Assembly (NCBI GenBank): GCA_027692465.1
Contig: JAQEYU010000001.1
Coordinates: 1,654,963-1,718,962, forward strand
From: Enterococcaceae bacterium OF42-14pH9A
Lineage (GTDB): Bacteria > Bacillota > Bacilli > Lactobacillales > Enterococcaceae
Length of the DNA: 64,000 nt
Direction: 5' to 3'
A model generated the notes under the pieces. The model was not told the origin of the DNA and did not search any database. It saw only the letters and a program-made list of their open reading frames with translations. Of the stretch, positions 37,662 through 46,514 are shown piece after piece. Every line of letters begins with the position of its first letter. The first letter of the stretch is position 1. Made by a program: the position numbers and the translations under genes.

Positions 37662-38774
37662 ATGTATGATTTGGTGATCAGAAACGGACGCACAATCAGA
37701 GGTGAGCGCTTGGAGATTGCTGTCACTGATGGGAAAATCAGCGAGGTAGCTGCAGTTGTCAGCGGCCGCGGTCAAAAAGAGCTGACGCTTGCTCCTGGAG
37801 AGCTGTTGTCTGCCGGCTGGATCGATGATCACGTTCACTGTTTTGAAGAAATGGATCTGTATTACGATTATCCCGATGCCATCGGGGTTGAAAAAGGGGT
37901 CACTACGGTAATCGATGCCGGCACGACCGGTGCGGAAAATGTCGGTCGTTTTTATCAGCTGGCCAAGGCTGCTAAAACCAATGTCTATGCGTTGGTGAAT
38001 ATTTCAAAATACGGGATTGTCGAACAAGATGAACTGGCCGATCTGACGAAAGTCCAGTCGCAGCTGGTGGCTGAGGCCTTAAAGCAATATCCTGATTTTA
38101 TTGTCGGAATCAAAGCCCGTATGAGCAGGACTGTGATTGGCGACAATGGGATTAAGCCGCTGCTTATGGCAAAAGAGATCCAAGCAGCAAATGAAAAGCT
38201 GCCGCTGATGGTCCACATCGGCTCCAATCCCCCGGAACTGGCGGATATTTTGGCGGTGATGGAGAAAAAGGATGTACTGACCCATTGCTTCAACGGCAAA
38301 CCAAACGGAATTTTGGACCAGCAGACAGATTGCATCAAAGATTTTGCCAAAGACGCCTATGAGCGGGGAGTAATCTTTGATATCGGTCACGGTACCGACA
38401 GCTTCAACTTTCACGTTGCTGAGAAGGCGCTGGCTGCCGGGATCAAATGCCACAGTATCAGTACCGATATCTACATCCGCAATCGGCAGAACGGACCGGT
38501 CTATGATATGGCGACTACTCTGGAAAAGCTGCACTTGGTGGGTTATTCTTGGGAGGAAATCATCAACAAGATCACGCTGGCGCCGGCTGAGAATTTCAAC
38601 TTGGCGAAAAAAGGCCGGCTCCAGCCGGGGATGGATGCGGACTTCACCATCTTCACTATCGCTGACGGACAAAAGCAGCTGATCGATTCCAACGGTAATG
38701 TCCGGACGACTGCGGAAGTGATTCAACCGGTCAAAACGATTATAGGAGGCAGAATCTATGACAATCAGTTATGA
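37662..38774 (+). CDS. Amidohydrolase/deacetylase family metallohydrolase (EF0837-like)
   Basis: A 370-residue amidohydrolase with H57/H59 (DDHVHCFEE), probable carbamylated K151 (VGIKARMS), VHIGSNPP, THCFNGKPNG, and the late Asp in SISTDIYI. It belongs with the enterococcal protein once labelled adenine deaminase that regularly precedes a DgaE-like lyase. From context I infer N-deacetylation of an N-acetylated amino-sugar acid. The ATG at 37662 is 9 nt after AGAAGG; the in-frame ATG at 37653 sits directly on that site. It overlaps dgaE by 17 bp. Confidence 0.85.
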   Translation: MYDLVIRNGRTIRGERLEIAVTDGKISEVAAVVSGRGQKELTLAPGELLSAGWIDDHVHCFEEMDLYYDYPDAIGVEKGVTTVIDAGTTGAENVGRFYQLAKAAKTNVYALVNISKYGIVEQDELADLTKVQSQLVAEALKQYPDFIVGIKARMSRTVIGDNGIKPLLMAKEIQAANEKLPLMVHIGSNPPELADILAVMEKKDVLTHCFNGKPNGILDQQTDCIKDFAKDAYERGVIFDIGHGTDSFNFHVAEKALAAGIKCHSISTDIYIRNRQNGPVYDMATTLEKLHLVGYSWEEIINKITLAPAENFNLAKKGRLQPGMDADFTIFTIADGQKQLIDSNGNVRTTAEVIQPVKTIIGGRIYDNQL

Positions 38775-39846
38775 GAAATTCGGCTTGAAGGAAGTCATCA
38801 ATGCTTCGGGACGGATGACAATTCTGGGCGTTTCGAAGGTATCCGAGTCGGTACTGGCAGCTCAGCGTTTCGGTGGCGAGCATTTTTTTGAGATGGCGGA
38901 TCTTTCGGAAAAGACCGGTGCTTATTTAGCCGGGCTTTTGGATGTCGAAGATGCCCAGATCGTCTCCTCGGCTTCTGCTGGAATCGCCCAATCGGTGGCA
39001 GCTGTTATCGGCCAAGGAGAGGAGTACCATGCCTATCATCCGTACACGCCGCGTATCACTCGGCGGGAGATTGTCTTACCGAAGGGGCATAACGTGGATT
39101 ACGGTACACCGGTAGAAGTTATGGTGGAAATGGGCGGCGGTACAGTAGTTGAAGCCGGCTATGCCAACATGTGCACGCCGGAACATATCGAGATGATGCT
39201 GACGGAAGAGACCGCTGCTGTTTTGTACATCAAGAGCCATCATACAGTGCAAAAGAGTATGCTGACGGTGAAGGAAGCCGCGGCGGCAGCTCACCGTGGA
39301 GGCGTGCCCCTGATCGTTGATGCGGCAGCCGAAGAAGACCTCTTCAAATATATCCGCGACGGCGCTGATCTGGTGATCTACTCCGGAGCCAAAGCGATTG
39401 AAGGCCCTAGTGCCGGACTGGTGATTGGTAAAAAAGAGCTGGTCGGTTGGGTTCGCCTCCAAGGCAAGGGAATCGGCCGCAGCATGAAGATTGGCAAAGA
39501 CAATATCCTGGGCTTCACCCAGGCAGTTGAAGATTATCTGGCAAACGGCAGTGAGTCCGGTGCGGCCATGAAGGAACGCTTGGCACCTTTTGTCGCCGCA
39601 GTCAACGAAATTCCCGGATTAGCGGCTACAATTGTACAGGACAGCGCTGGGCGGGATATCTATCGGGCCAGTGTCAAAGTCACCGGCTCACAGACTGCTA
39701 AAGAAGTGATTCAACGGTTGAAGCAGGGCAATCCTGCCGTCTATACGCGGGAATACCAGGCAAACAACGGAATCATCGAATTTGATGTCCGGTCGGTAAA
39801 TGAAAATGAACTACAAAAAATCGTCAAGCAATTAGCGCACATCTGA
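38758..39846 (+). CDS. dgaE: DgaE-like D-glucosaminate(-6-phosphate) ammonia-lyase
   Basis: A 362-residue SelA-like PLP enzyme. DgaE in Salmonella removes ammonia from D-glucosaminate-6-phosphate to give KDPG. Landmarks: NASGRMTILGVSKVS, AGIAQSVAAVIG, PLIVDAAAEEDL and the Schiff-base K212 in YSGAKAIEGPSAGLV. AGGAGG 8 nt upstream, inside the preceding gene. As a KDG kinase is encoded three genes on, the substrate here may be the unphosphorylated acid. The TGA stop is inside the left end of repeat copy B. Confidence 0.85.
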   Translation: MTISYEKFGLKEVINASGRMTILGVSKVSESVLAAQRFGGEHFFEMADLSEKTGAYLAGLLDVEDAQIVSSASAGIAQSVAAVIGQGEEYHAYHPYTPRITRREIVLPKGHNVDYGTPVEVMVEMGGGTVVEAGYANMCTPEHIEMMLTEETAAVLYIKSHHTVQKSMLTVKEAAAAAHRGGVPLIVDAAAEEDLFKYIRDGADLVIYSGAKAIEGPSAGLVIGKKELVGWVRLQGKGIGRSMKIGKDNILGFTQAVEDYLANGSESGAAMKERLAPFVAAVNEIPGLAATIVQDSAGRDIYRASVKVTGSQTAKEVIQRLKQGNPAVYTREYQANNGIIEFDVRSVNENELQKIVKQLAHI

Positions 39847-39975
39847 AAACGTCGGCGGGATTCGGAGTTTTGCGTTCCTTTCGCCGAAAGCGAGAATAAA
39901 GTGCAGCTTATGCGGTGCGCATTCCGGTGAAAGGAACTAAAACAGCTGCCGCTGGCGTTTTTTTAGACACATCCG
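39833..39975 (+). repeat. Dispersed TIR repeat, copy B, inserted within the operon
   Basis: About 143 bp. The left end TAGCGCACATCTGAAAACG covers the last codons and stop of dgaE; the right end is GGCGTTTTTTTAGACACATCC. The interior shows GGGATTCGGAGTTTTGCG, TCGCCGAAAGCGAG, AAAGTGCAGCTTATGCGGTG and AACTAAAACAGCTGCCGCTG. It is the only insertion between dgaE and dgaF, where other genes of the operon overlap or lie within 40 bp. Confidence 0.75.
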
Positions 39976-40010
39976 AAAAGAAACCATTTATTTAAAAAGG
40001 AGAACACATC

Positions 40011-40751
40011 ATGTCATTGACCCCAAATTATTTAGAAGATCGTATTTGTTTGAATGTATTGGCCAACTCTGTTGAAAATGCCAAAGCCTGCTACGAAGCT
40101 GCCGAGGGACATGTGGTCCTGGGCGTTTTGTCGAAAAATTACGAAACTGACGAAGCGGCGATTGCCGATATGAAAAAATACCAGGAAGCTTGCGACAATG
40201 CGCTCTCAGTAGGGCTGGGTGCCGGCGATCCCAATCAAAGCCAAATGGTTTCCCGCTTAGCCGGCGTATTGCAGCCCCAGCATGTCAATCAGGTCTTCAC
40301 CGGAGTCGGCACATCCCGGGCACTTCTGGGGCAGGAGGAGACAGTGATCAATGGTCTGGTTTCGCCGACAGGAAAAGTCGGCTATGTCAATATCGCCACC
40401 GGTCCATTGAGCTCGAAATCACCGGAAGCCATTGTTCCTATTGAAACGGCGATTGCTCTGTTGAAGGATATGGGAGGCAGCTCTATTAAATATTTCCCGA
40501 TGAAGGGGTTGGCTCATAAAGAAGAGTACCAAGCGGTGGCCGAGGCGTGTGCCAAGCATGATTTCTATCTGGAACCGACCGGGGGTATCGATCTGGAGAA
40601 TTTCGAGGAGATCCTGCAGATTGCAGTAGCTGCCGGCGTCAAAAAGATCATTCCCCACGTGTACAGCTCGATCATTGACAAAGCCACCGGAGATACTCGT
40701 ACTGAAGATGTCAAAACACTGTTGCAAATGATGAAAAATACACTGGACTAA
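40011..40751 (+). CDS. dgaF: DgaF-like 2-dehydro-3-deoxy-phosphogluconate aldolase
   Basis: A 246-residue aldolase that cleaves KDPG to pyruvate and glyceraldehyde 3-phosphate. Family landmarks: LNVLANSVENAKACYEAAEG, SVGLGAGDPNQ, VFTGVGTSRALLGQ, a Schiff-base Lys candidate K160 in SSIKYFPMKG, and YLEPTGGIDLENF. This is the DgaF family, distinct in sequence from the short Eda aldolase. AAGGAG 8 nt before the ATG. Separated from dgaE only by repeat copy B, and 10 bp before the kinase. Confidence 0.88.
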   Translation: MSLTPNYLEDRICLNVLANSVENAKACYEAAEGHVVLGVLSKNYETDEAAIADMKKYQEACDNALSVGLGAGDPNQSQMVSRLAGVLQPQHVNQVFTGVGTSRALLGQEETVINGLVSPTGKVGYVNIATGPLSSKSPEAIVPIETAIALLKDMGGSSIKYFPMKGLAHKEEYQAVAEACAKHDFYLEPTGGIDLENFEEILQIAVAAGVKKIIPHVYSSIIDKATGDTRTEDVKTLLQMMKNTLD

Positions 40752-40761
40752 GGAGTCGACC

Positions 40762-41772
40762 ATGATGAAAATCGGTGCTTTCGGAGAAGTGATGCTGCGT
40801 TTGACGCCGCCGGAATACCTGCTTTTGGAACAAACCAATACCTTGCGGATGGAATTCACCGGGACCGGCGTAAATCTCCTGAGCAATCTCAGTCATTTGG
40901 GACAGCCGGTCAGCCTGATGACCAAGTTGCCGGATAATCGTTTGGGTCAGGCTGCCTGCGCCAATCTCAAACGCTTGGGAATCGCCCCGGACTATATTGG
41001 GTACAGCGGGGATCACCTGGGCAGTTTTTTTGCCGAAGTCGGTTATGGGCCCAGGGCAACTCAAGTCACTTACCAAAACCGCCGCAACAGTGCTTTCAGT
41101 CTGTCGCCGGCCGCAGCCTATGACTTGGAGGGGTTCGTTTCCGAAATGGATCTGATTCATATCTGCGGGATCACTCTTAGTCTGACTGAAGAAACGGCAG
41201 CGGCTGCTCAGGCATTGGCAAAAACGGCAGCGGCTGCCGGCAAGCAGGTCTGCTTCGACTTTAATTTCCGCCCCAGCCTGAATGATAAACCCGGTCAAAG
41301 AGCAGTGATGAAGCAGCGCTATCTGGCAATCCTGCCTCATACCGATCTGGTATTCGGCTCTGTGCGGGATCTGGTAGAACTGCTGGAATTCGGTGCGACT
41401 CCGAGTACGGCAGCTGAAGAAGAAGCTTTGATTCGGTCATTTCTGAAACAGTTTCACATCCGCCATTTTGCCGGTACCAGGCGTAGCCATGAGGCATCCG
41501 TTCCGACATTGACCGGGTGTCTGTATACCCGGACAGCGACTTATTTTTCTCAAACTTATCCTCTGCAGGTGCTGGATCGTATCGGGGCCGGGGATGCATT
41601 TGCGGCGGGGATCTTGTGGGGACTGGCCGAAGCAGCCGAGCCGCAGGAGACCGTGGAGTTTGCCTGCGCCAATGCGGTCCTGGCCCACACGATCGCCGGC
41701 GACGTGCCGCTGACCACAGAAAAAATGGTCCGCCACTTTATGACAGCTCCTCATGCCGATCTGCTGCGCTGA
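40762..41772 (+). CDS. kdgK: PfkB family sugar kinase, probably 2-keto-3-deoxygluconate kinase
   Basis: A 336-residue ribokinase-like kinase that should make KDPG from KDG and ATP, feeding the aldolase encoded just upstream. N-terminal GAFGEVMLRLTPPEY, substrate-loop GTGVNLLSNLSHLG, CFDFNFRPSL, and the anion hole/catalytic Asp in DRIGAGDAFAAGILWG. AAGGAG 9 nt before the ATG. Last gene of the operon before a good terminator. The gene symbol rests on context: PfkB kinases are hard to tell apart by sequence. Confidence 0.82.
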   Translation: MMKIGAFGEVMLRLTPPEYLLLEQTNTLRMEFTGTGVNLLSNLSHLGQPVSLMTKLPDNRLGQAACANLKRLGIAPDYIGYSGDHLGSFFAEVGYGPRATQVTYQNRRNSAFSLSPAAAYDLEGFVSEMDLIHICGITLSLTEETAAAAQALAKTAAAAGKQVCFDFNFRPSLNDKPGQRAVMKQRYLAILPHTDLVFGSVRDLVELLEFGATPSTAAEEEALIRSFLKQFHIRHFAGTRRSHEASVPTLTGCLYTRTATYFSQTYPLQVLDRIGAGDAFAAGILWGLAEAAEPQETVEFACANAVLAHTIAGDVPLTTEKMVRHFMTAPHADLLR

Positions 41773-41854
41773 TTAAATGAGACTTGCTTCGACACTTGGC
41801 CTATTATTTGTGAACTCTCTGGCTGTAACAGCCTGAAATCTGAATATTTAAAAG

Positions 41855-41897
41855 CGGAGCAGTCTTCCGAAGTTTTCGGATGGCTGCTCCGTTTTTT
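41855..41897 (+). terminator. Terminator of the PTS-mupG-dga operon
   Basis: CGGAGCAG (41855-41862) pairs with CTGCTCCG (41884-41891), extended inside by TCCG/CGGA, then six Ts. Confidence 0.9.
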
Positions 41898-42041
41898 GCA
41901 GTATCCAAAAAAAGTGAAACCAGACATACCAAACCAGCCGTTATTGAGGCTTTTTGATACCTTCTAAGGAATCTGCTTCGAAGGACGAGTAGATTGATCG
42001 TCAAAATTCTTATAAAAGAACGTCCAGGATCTCCGGGATGC

Positions 42042-42070
42042 TTTACAAGGTTCGGGGAACAGACTAAAAT
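42042..42070 (+). promoter_or_regulatory. Promoter of the LTA-synthase-like gene
   Basis: TTTACA (42042-42047), 17-bp spacer, TAAAAT (42065-42070). It gives a leader of about 150 nt. The rest of the 453-bp gap shows nothing beyond the preceding terminator. Confidence 0.6.
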
Positions 42071-42225
42071 AAGGGCTATTGGTGAGAAAAGTGACGTGCC
42101 GGCGAAGCTGTTTTTCTTTTGAGCTGAACTGGTCGGTTAAGCGGACAGCTCTATCGAAGAAGATTACAGCTGAGACAGCGGCCAGTGTTTTTGTTGGTAA
42201 ATCTAACAGTTGGGAATGACGGAAT

Positions 42226-44067
42226 GTGTTGAAGAATCATAACAAGCTGCGCTGGTTTTTGAAGGGTGTCGGAATCTTTTTTCTGATTCTTTTCAGCAAC
42301 CTGTACTTGCAGTTGTGTCAAAATAACTTGTCATTGGATCTGGCGTTGAAGTTTGCCTTTTCCTGGCATGAACAGAAATTTTTCCTGGGTTGTCTGGTGC
42401 TGCTGGTGCTCTATGGTGTGATTGCGGCAGTGATCGGATCGGTAGGGATGGGGGCGGTCGTTTATGGTGTGTTTATCGGAATCCTGGGTTTTGCCGATCA
42501 TATGAAGATGACTTATCGCCAGGAGCCGGTCTATCCGGATGATCTGAAAATGGTGGCTAACCTGGGGATGATGAAAGACTTGGTGGGGATGCCGCTGTTT
42601 CTTTTGCTGCTGGGTTTGATTCTGGCGGCTTTGGCCGGGATGGTGTGGATGTTTGTCCGCAGTTTGCGACTGACACGTAAGCAGCAGTTTTTCCGCGGGG
42701 GCGTCTTTTTGGTTTGTGTGCTGCTTTTAGGCTACTTCAGCAATTTCAATGACGAAAATAATTTGTTGCGCAAAGGCTATAATAAAACGGCATTGTGGAT
42801 TCCTTATTCCCAGAAAATGAACTATTACAACGTCGGTTTTGTCGGAGGTTTTTTGTATAATCTGAAGGTGATACCGATGGATGAACCAGCCGGCTATTCT
42901 GAAGCGGCGGTCAAAAAAGTCGTTCAGCGTTATCAAAAAACCGCTGCAGCCAACAATCAAAAAGCCGCTGCTTTGTCTGCCGAAGAGGCGCCGAACATCA
43001 TCTATGTCATGAGTGAAAGCTTTTCCGACCCCAACCGCTTGAAAGGGGTCGATATCAGCAATGATCCGTTGAAAGACTATTATGCTGTTGCTGACAAAAC
43101 TTACAGCGGTCAGATGCTCTCCCAGAACTACGGCGGCGGAACGGCCAATATTGAATTTGAAGCTTTGACGGGTTTTTCAATGGCGCTCTTCAATCCGCAA
43201 ATGACTACACCGTATACGCTTCTGGTTCCCAAGCTGGAGCAGCTGCCTTCGCTGGTTTCGTTATTGAAAGACCAGGGCTACGGCACGACCGCAATCCATC
43301 CTTACGATACGTCGATGTATAAGCGCAAAGACGTGTATCAGGTGCTGGGTTTTGATGAGTTTTTAGATCAGGACACGATGAAACATACCGGAAAACTGGC
43401 AAATAATCCTTATATCTCCGATGAAGCAGCTTATGAGGAGATCATGGACCGTTTGACGAAAGCCAAGACGCCGCAGTTCGTTCATCTGGTAACGATGCAG
43501 ACGCATATGCCTTATGGAGGAAAATACGATGAGATTCCCTATCAAGTGACTGCTGCCAACGGTAATCTTTCAGCTATTGCCAATTACGCCCAGGATGTTG
43601 CTTATGCCGGCGCGGCTTTGCAGGATTTCGTGAATAAGTTGGAGCAGCTGCCGCGGCGGACACTGGTGGTCTTCTGGGGAGATCATCTGCCGGGGATCTA
43701 CTCTGATGAAATCCAAAAGGCCAACGAGGGCACTCAGCTTCACGAAACGGAATTTCTGATGGTCGACAGCCAAGGCGCGCTTGCAACCAGCGCCAACAAT
43801 CACTTGACCAGTCCCTTTTATTTTGCCCCTACACTGCTGCAACAAGCCGGACAACAAGTGAGCGGTTTTTACCAGCTGTTATTGGAGCTGCAAAAACAAC
43901 TGCCGGCTTTTGAAAAAGGAATGTACCTGCAAGACGGCCAGTGGCAGAAAAATGTTGACCTGGATCAGGCGACAAAAACTTTGTATCAAGACTATCAGCT
44001 GATTCAATACGACGTGCTGGCGGGCAAGCAGTACAGTTTGAAAAGTGATTTTTTCAAAGAACAGTAA
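42226..44067 (+). CDS. LTA synthase family sulfatase-fold membrane protein
   Basis: 613 residues: five N-terminal membrane segments (to about residue 165), a linker helix, then an extracellular alkaline-phosphatase/sulfatase-fold domain. Metal and nucleophile positions are visible: E in YVMSESFSDP, Thr in GGGTANIEFEALTG, and DH in VVFWGDHLPGIYSD. LtaS-type enzymes polymerise glycerol phosphate from phosphatidylglycerol onto glycolipid; LtaP and other phosphoglycerol transferases share the fold. Start is GTG 42226 (or TTG 42229), with a weak upstream GGGA. Single gene; the precise role is open. Confidence 0.85.
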   Translation: MLKNHNKLRWFLKGVGIFFLILFSNLYLQLCQNNLSLDLALKFAFSWHEQKFFLGCLVLLVLYGVIAAVIGSVGMGAVVYGVFIGILGFADHMKMTYRQEPVYPDDLKMVANLGMMKDLVGMPLFLLLLGLILAALAGMVWMFVRSLRLTRKQQFFRGGVFLVCVLLLGYFSNFNDENNLLRKGYNKTALWIPYSQKMNYYNVGFVGGFLYNLKVIPMDEPAGYSEAAVKKVVQRYQKTAAANNQKAAALSAEEAPNIIYVMSESFSDPNRLKGVDISNDPLKDYYAVADKTYSGQMLSQNYGGGTANIEFEALTGFSMALFNPQMTTPYTLLVPKLEQLPSLVSLLKDQGYGTTAIHPYDTSMYKRKDVYQVLGFDEFLDQDTMKHTGKLANNPYISDEAAYEEIMDRLTKAKTPQFVHLVTMQTHMPYGGKYDEIPYQVTAANGNLSAIANYAQDVAYAGAALQDFVNKLEQLPRRTLVVFWGDHLPGIYSDEIQKANEGTQLHETEFLMVDSQGALATSANNHLTSPFYFAPTLLQQAGQQVSGFYQLLLELQKQLPAFEKGMYLQDGQWQKNVDLDQATKTLYQDYQLIQYDVLAGKQYSLKSDFFKEQ

Positions 44068-44195
44068 ATCATCGAGGCTGGCGTTTATCAGCGCAGCCTC
44101 CTACATAGCGACAGGCAGTTTCTCGGTTTTTGAGCTTGCCGACTGACTGCGGCGCAAAGTGACGGTACACGAAAAAACAATCGAGGAGTTTCAAC

Positions 44196-44948
44196 ATGAG
44201 TTTTGTAAAAAAAGACAATCAACGGTATTTCAACCCGATGCGACGGGCGATTTTGAATCATGGGATGATCCAGCCGGGTGACAAAGTTGCGGTCGGGATG
44301 TCCGGCGGCAAAGACAGTACGGCACTTTTGTACCTGTTGGACACGATTCGACGACAAAAACGCCTGGGCTTTGACTTTGAGATTCAGCCTATTTCTTTGG
44401 ACATGGGCTTTGAAGGGGTCGATCTCAAGCCGCTACAAGAATTTGTTTCCAACTTGGGTTATGAGTTGGAAGTCGTTCCCACCAATATCGCCAAAGTTGT
44501 TTTTGATATTCGTGAAGAGCGCTCCCCCTGCTCGCTTTGTGCGAAATTGCGCCGAGGCACCCTTTACACTCGTGCCAAAGAACTGGGCTGCAACAAGGTA
44601 GCGCTGGGGCATCATCTGGATGATGCGATCGAAACCTATTTTATGAATTTTCTCTTTCATGGCCAGATGAACAGTTTTGAGCCGGTCAGTTACCTGACCA
44701 AGACGGAGGTCACGTTGATTCGACCGCTGTTGTATATCGAAGAAAACGAGATCATCCGTTACGTGAAACGGGAACTGCTGCCGGTGATCTTCAATCCCTG
44801 CCCGGTGGACAAGCAGACCAAGCGGGAAGAGATCAAACACTTCGTCACGACGATTGCTGAAAGCTATCCGGATGTCCGGGAAAAATTCATCATGGGAATG
44901 GAGCAGGGAACCGCAGCAGATTTTTGGCAGAAGAGTCTGCTTGTATAA
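44196..44948 (+). CDS. TtcA-type tRNA 2-thiolation PP-loop protein
   Basis: A 250-residue N-type ATP pyrophosphatase. PP-loop MSGGKDSTALLYLL (S36-S41), a cysteine pair in CSLCAKLRRGTLY and the ALGHHLDDAIETYFMNFLF stretch match the TtcA family, which thiolates cytidine 32 of tRNA with an Fe-S cluster. A third conserved Cys, in NPCPVDKQTKR, is present. GAGGAG 9 nt before the ATG. It could equally be one of the TtcA paralogues of unknown target found in Firmicutes. Confidence 0.8.
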   Translation: MSFVKKDNQRYFNPMRRAILNHGMIQPGDKVAVGMSGGKDSTALLYLLDTIRRQKRLGFDFEIQPISLDMGFEGVDLKPLQEFVSNLGYELEVVPTNIAKVVFDIREERSPCSLCAKLRRGTLYTRAKELGCNKVALGHHLDDAIETYFMNFLFHGQMNSFEPVSYLTKTEVTLIRPLLYIEENEIIRYVKRELLPVIFNPCPVDKQTKREEIKHFVTTIAESYPDVREKFIMGMEQGTAADFWQKSLLV

Positions 44949-44998
44949 AAAACAGGAGGCACCGGTTGAGGGATGAACCGGGAGCCTCCTGTTTTTTA
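44947..44998. terminator. Bidirectional terminator between ttcA-like and sulfatase genes
   Basis: A long stem (AAAAAACAGGAGGC with GCCTCCTGTTTTTT, plus inner ACCGGTT/GAACCGG), flanked by A and T runs. It spans the 3' ends of both convergent genes. Confidence 0.92.
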
Positions 44999-46450
44999 AT
45001 TCAGCTGAAAACGTTCAAAAAGTTCTGCGGGGGCTTCAAGTTCGATCAGGAGCTCACGCATTTTTTTAGTCAGCTGTGCTTCTAATTTTGCTTCACGAAA
45101 CGGCAGCAGCTGCTGGGGGTCACGCTTTAGATCATAGATTGCCGTGTAGGTTTCACTGCTGAAATTGCCATTTGTAAAATCGATTTCGGCAGCTGGTATC
45201 TTCATCGCGTGGAGGCCTTGCATAAACGCAAATCCTTGGACCCACGAGGCTTGGCGCAGCTCTTCGATTGAGAAAAAGCTGCGCATGTGTGTCGGCATCA
45301 AGGTGTAATCCCAGCACATTGCCTGCTTTGTAGCAGGACCTCGCATATAGACATAGCGTCCGTCTGTCAGATTCAGCTGCCCGCCATGGATTCCGAACAG
45401 GCCATAACGATGCGATGGCTTGGCAACAGCCCTTTGCAAAGGCTGTCCGGTCATCCATTTTCCGCGGGCCATCCCGAAAAGATCCAGCAGAGTCGGCGCC
45501 AAGTCAATGGTTTGAGTCAGACCGGTGGCTGCCGTATTTTTTTCTTTTGTGCGGGGATCCCAGTAAAAAAGGGGAATATGGGCGATTTCATTGTAAAAGG
45601 GATGAACTGCTTTGGCCCAACTGTCATGTTCCCCCAGAAGAAAGCCGTGATCAGTTGTCACGATCAGTGCGGTATCTTCCCAGAGCTGCTGCTCATCGAA
45701 TATGCGCAGCAGCGTACCTAATTTCTCATCGCATTTTTTCAACAAGGCCGCATACTGACTGCGCAAATGAGCAACAGCTGCGGGGCTTTCCGTGACTTTC
45801 CGGTATTCCGGCCAGTCAAAACGCAGGCTCAGCCGGTCTTCTTCAGGGAGGTCACTGTAATGCTCTTCAACATCGAAGGGTTCATGAGGATCGAAGCATT
45901 CGATCTGCAACAGCCAATCGGAAGCCTGCCCGTTGGTTTCGAGAAACTCTTCTGCTAATTGAAAGACATTGTCCAGCGGGTAGGCGGCCTGTTGTTGATA
46001 GAACTGGCGGTTGCTTTCATCTTGCAGCTCGGCACGACCGAGATGTGGCGGAAGTTTTTTTAAATTGAGATCGGTTTTCCAAAGATCGCCTTCTTGTCCG
46101 CGGACAAATTCATAACTGGAGTAGCGATTGTGATAGGTGGCACCGCCGTCTTCCCAGTAATGCTGGTGATCTGTAATCAGATGGGAGGAAATGCCATTTT
46201 GCTTCAGCATTTCGAAGACTGATTCATCAAAAGGCTCCAAGGGTCCCCATGAACGGTGGAGAAAATTGCAACGACCAGTGTGCAGGTCGCGGCGGGCCGG
46301 CATGCAGGGGAGACTGGCAGCATAATGATTTTCAAAGGTGACGGTCTGTTCCGCCAGTTTATCAAAATTCGGTGTCACAGCCTCCGTCTTGCCATAAGGG
46401 GACAGAAAATGGCGATTGAGTGAATCAAACAGCAGTAAAACAACTTTCAT
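44996..46450 (-). CDS. Formylglycine-type sulfatase family hydrolase
   Basis: A 484-residue cytoplasmic-looking enzyme (no signal peptide) of the type I sulfatase/phosphonate monoester hydrolase superfamily. Early metal site LLLFDSLNRH, modifiable C49 in LPCMPARRDLHTGR (C-x-P-x-R), and later TTDHGFLLGEHDSWAKA. Activity would need a maturase (anSME), not seen here. Starts at 46450, with AGGAGG 8 nt upstream. Divergent from the ABC/GH94 operon, with an operator-like palindrome on each side of the intergenic region, so it is probably part of that regulon and may clip sulfate or phosphodiester groups from glycans. Confidence 0.82.
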   Translation of the reverse strand: MKVVLLLFDSLNRHFLSPYGKTEAVTPNFDKLAEQTVTFENHYAASLPCMPARRDLHTGRCNFLHRSWGPLEPFDESVFEMLKQNGISSHLITDHQHYWEDGGATYHNRYSSYEFVRGQEGDLWKTDLNLKKLPPHLGRAELQDESNRQFYQQQAAYPLDNVFQLAEEFLETNGQASDWLLQIECFDPHEPFDVEEHYSDLPEEDRLSLRFDWPEYRKVTESPAAVAHLRSQYAALLKKCDEKLGTLLRIFDEQQLWEDTALIVTTDHGFLLGEHDSWAKAVHPFYNEIAHIPLFYWDPRTKEKNTAATGLTQTIDLAPTLLDLFGMARGKWMTGQPLQRAVAKPSHRYGLFGIHGGQLNLTDGRYVYMRGPATKQAMCWDYTLMPTHMRSFFSIEELRQASWVQGFAFMQGLHAMKIPAAEIDFTNGNFSSETYTAIYDLKRDPQQLLPFREAKLEAQLTKKMRELLIELEAPAELFERFQLN

Positions 46451-46514
46451 GAGCAATTCCTCCTGGTTTTCCATTCAAACTTTATAAGAAGCATAGCATG
46501 AAACCGATTAAATA

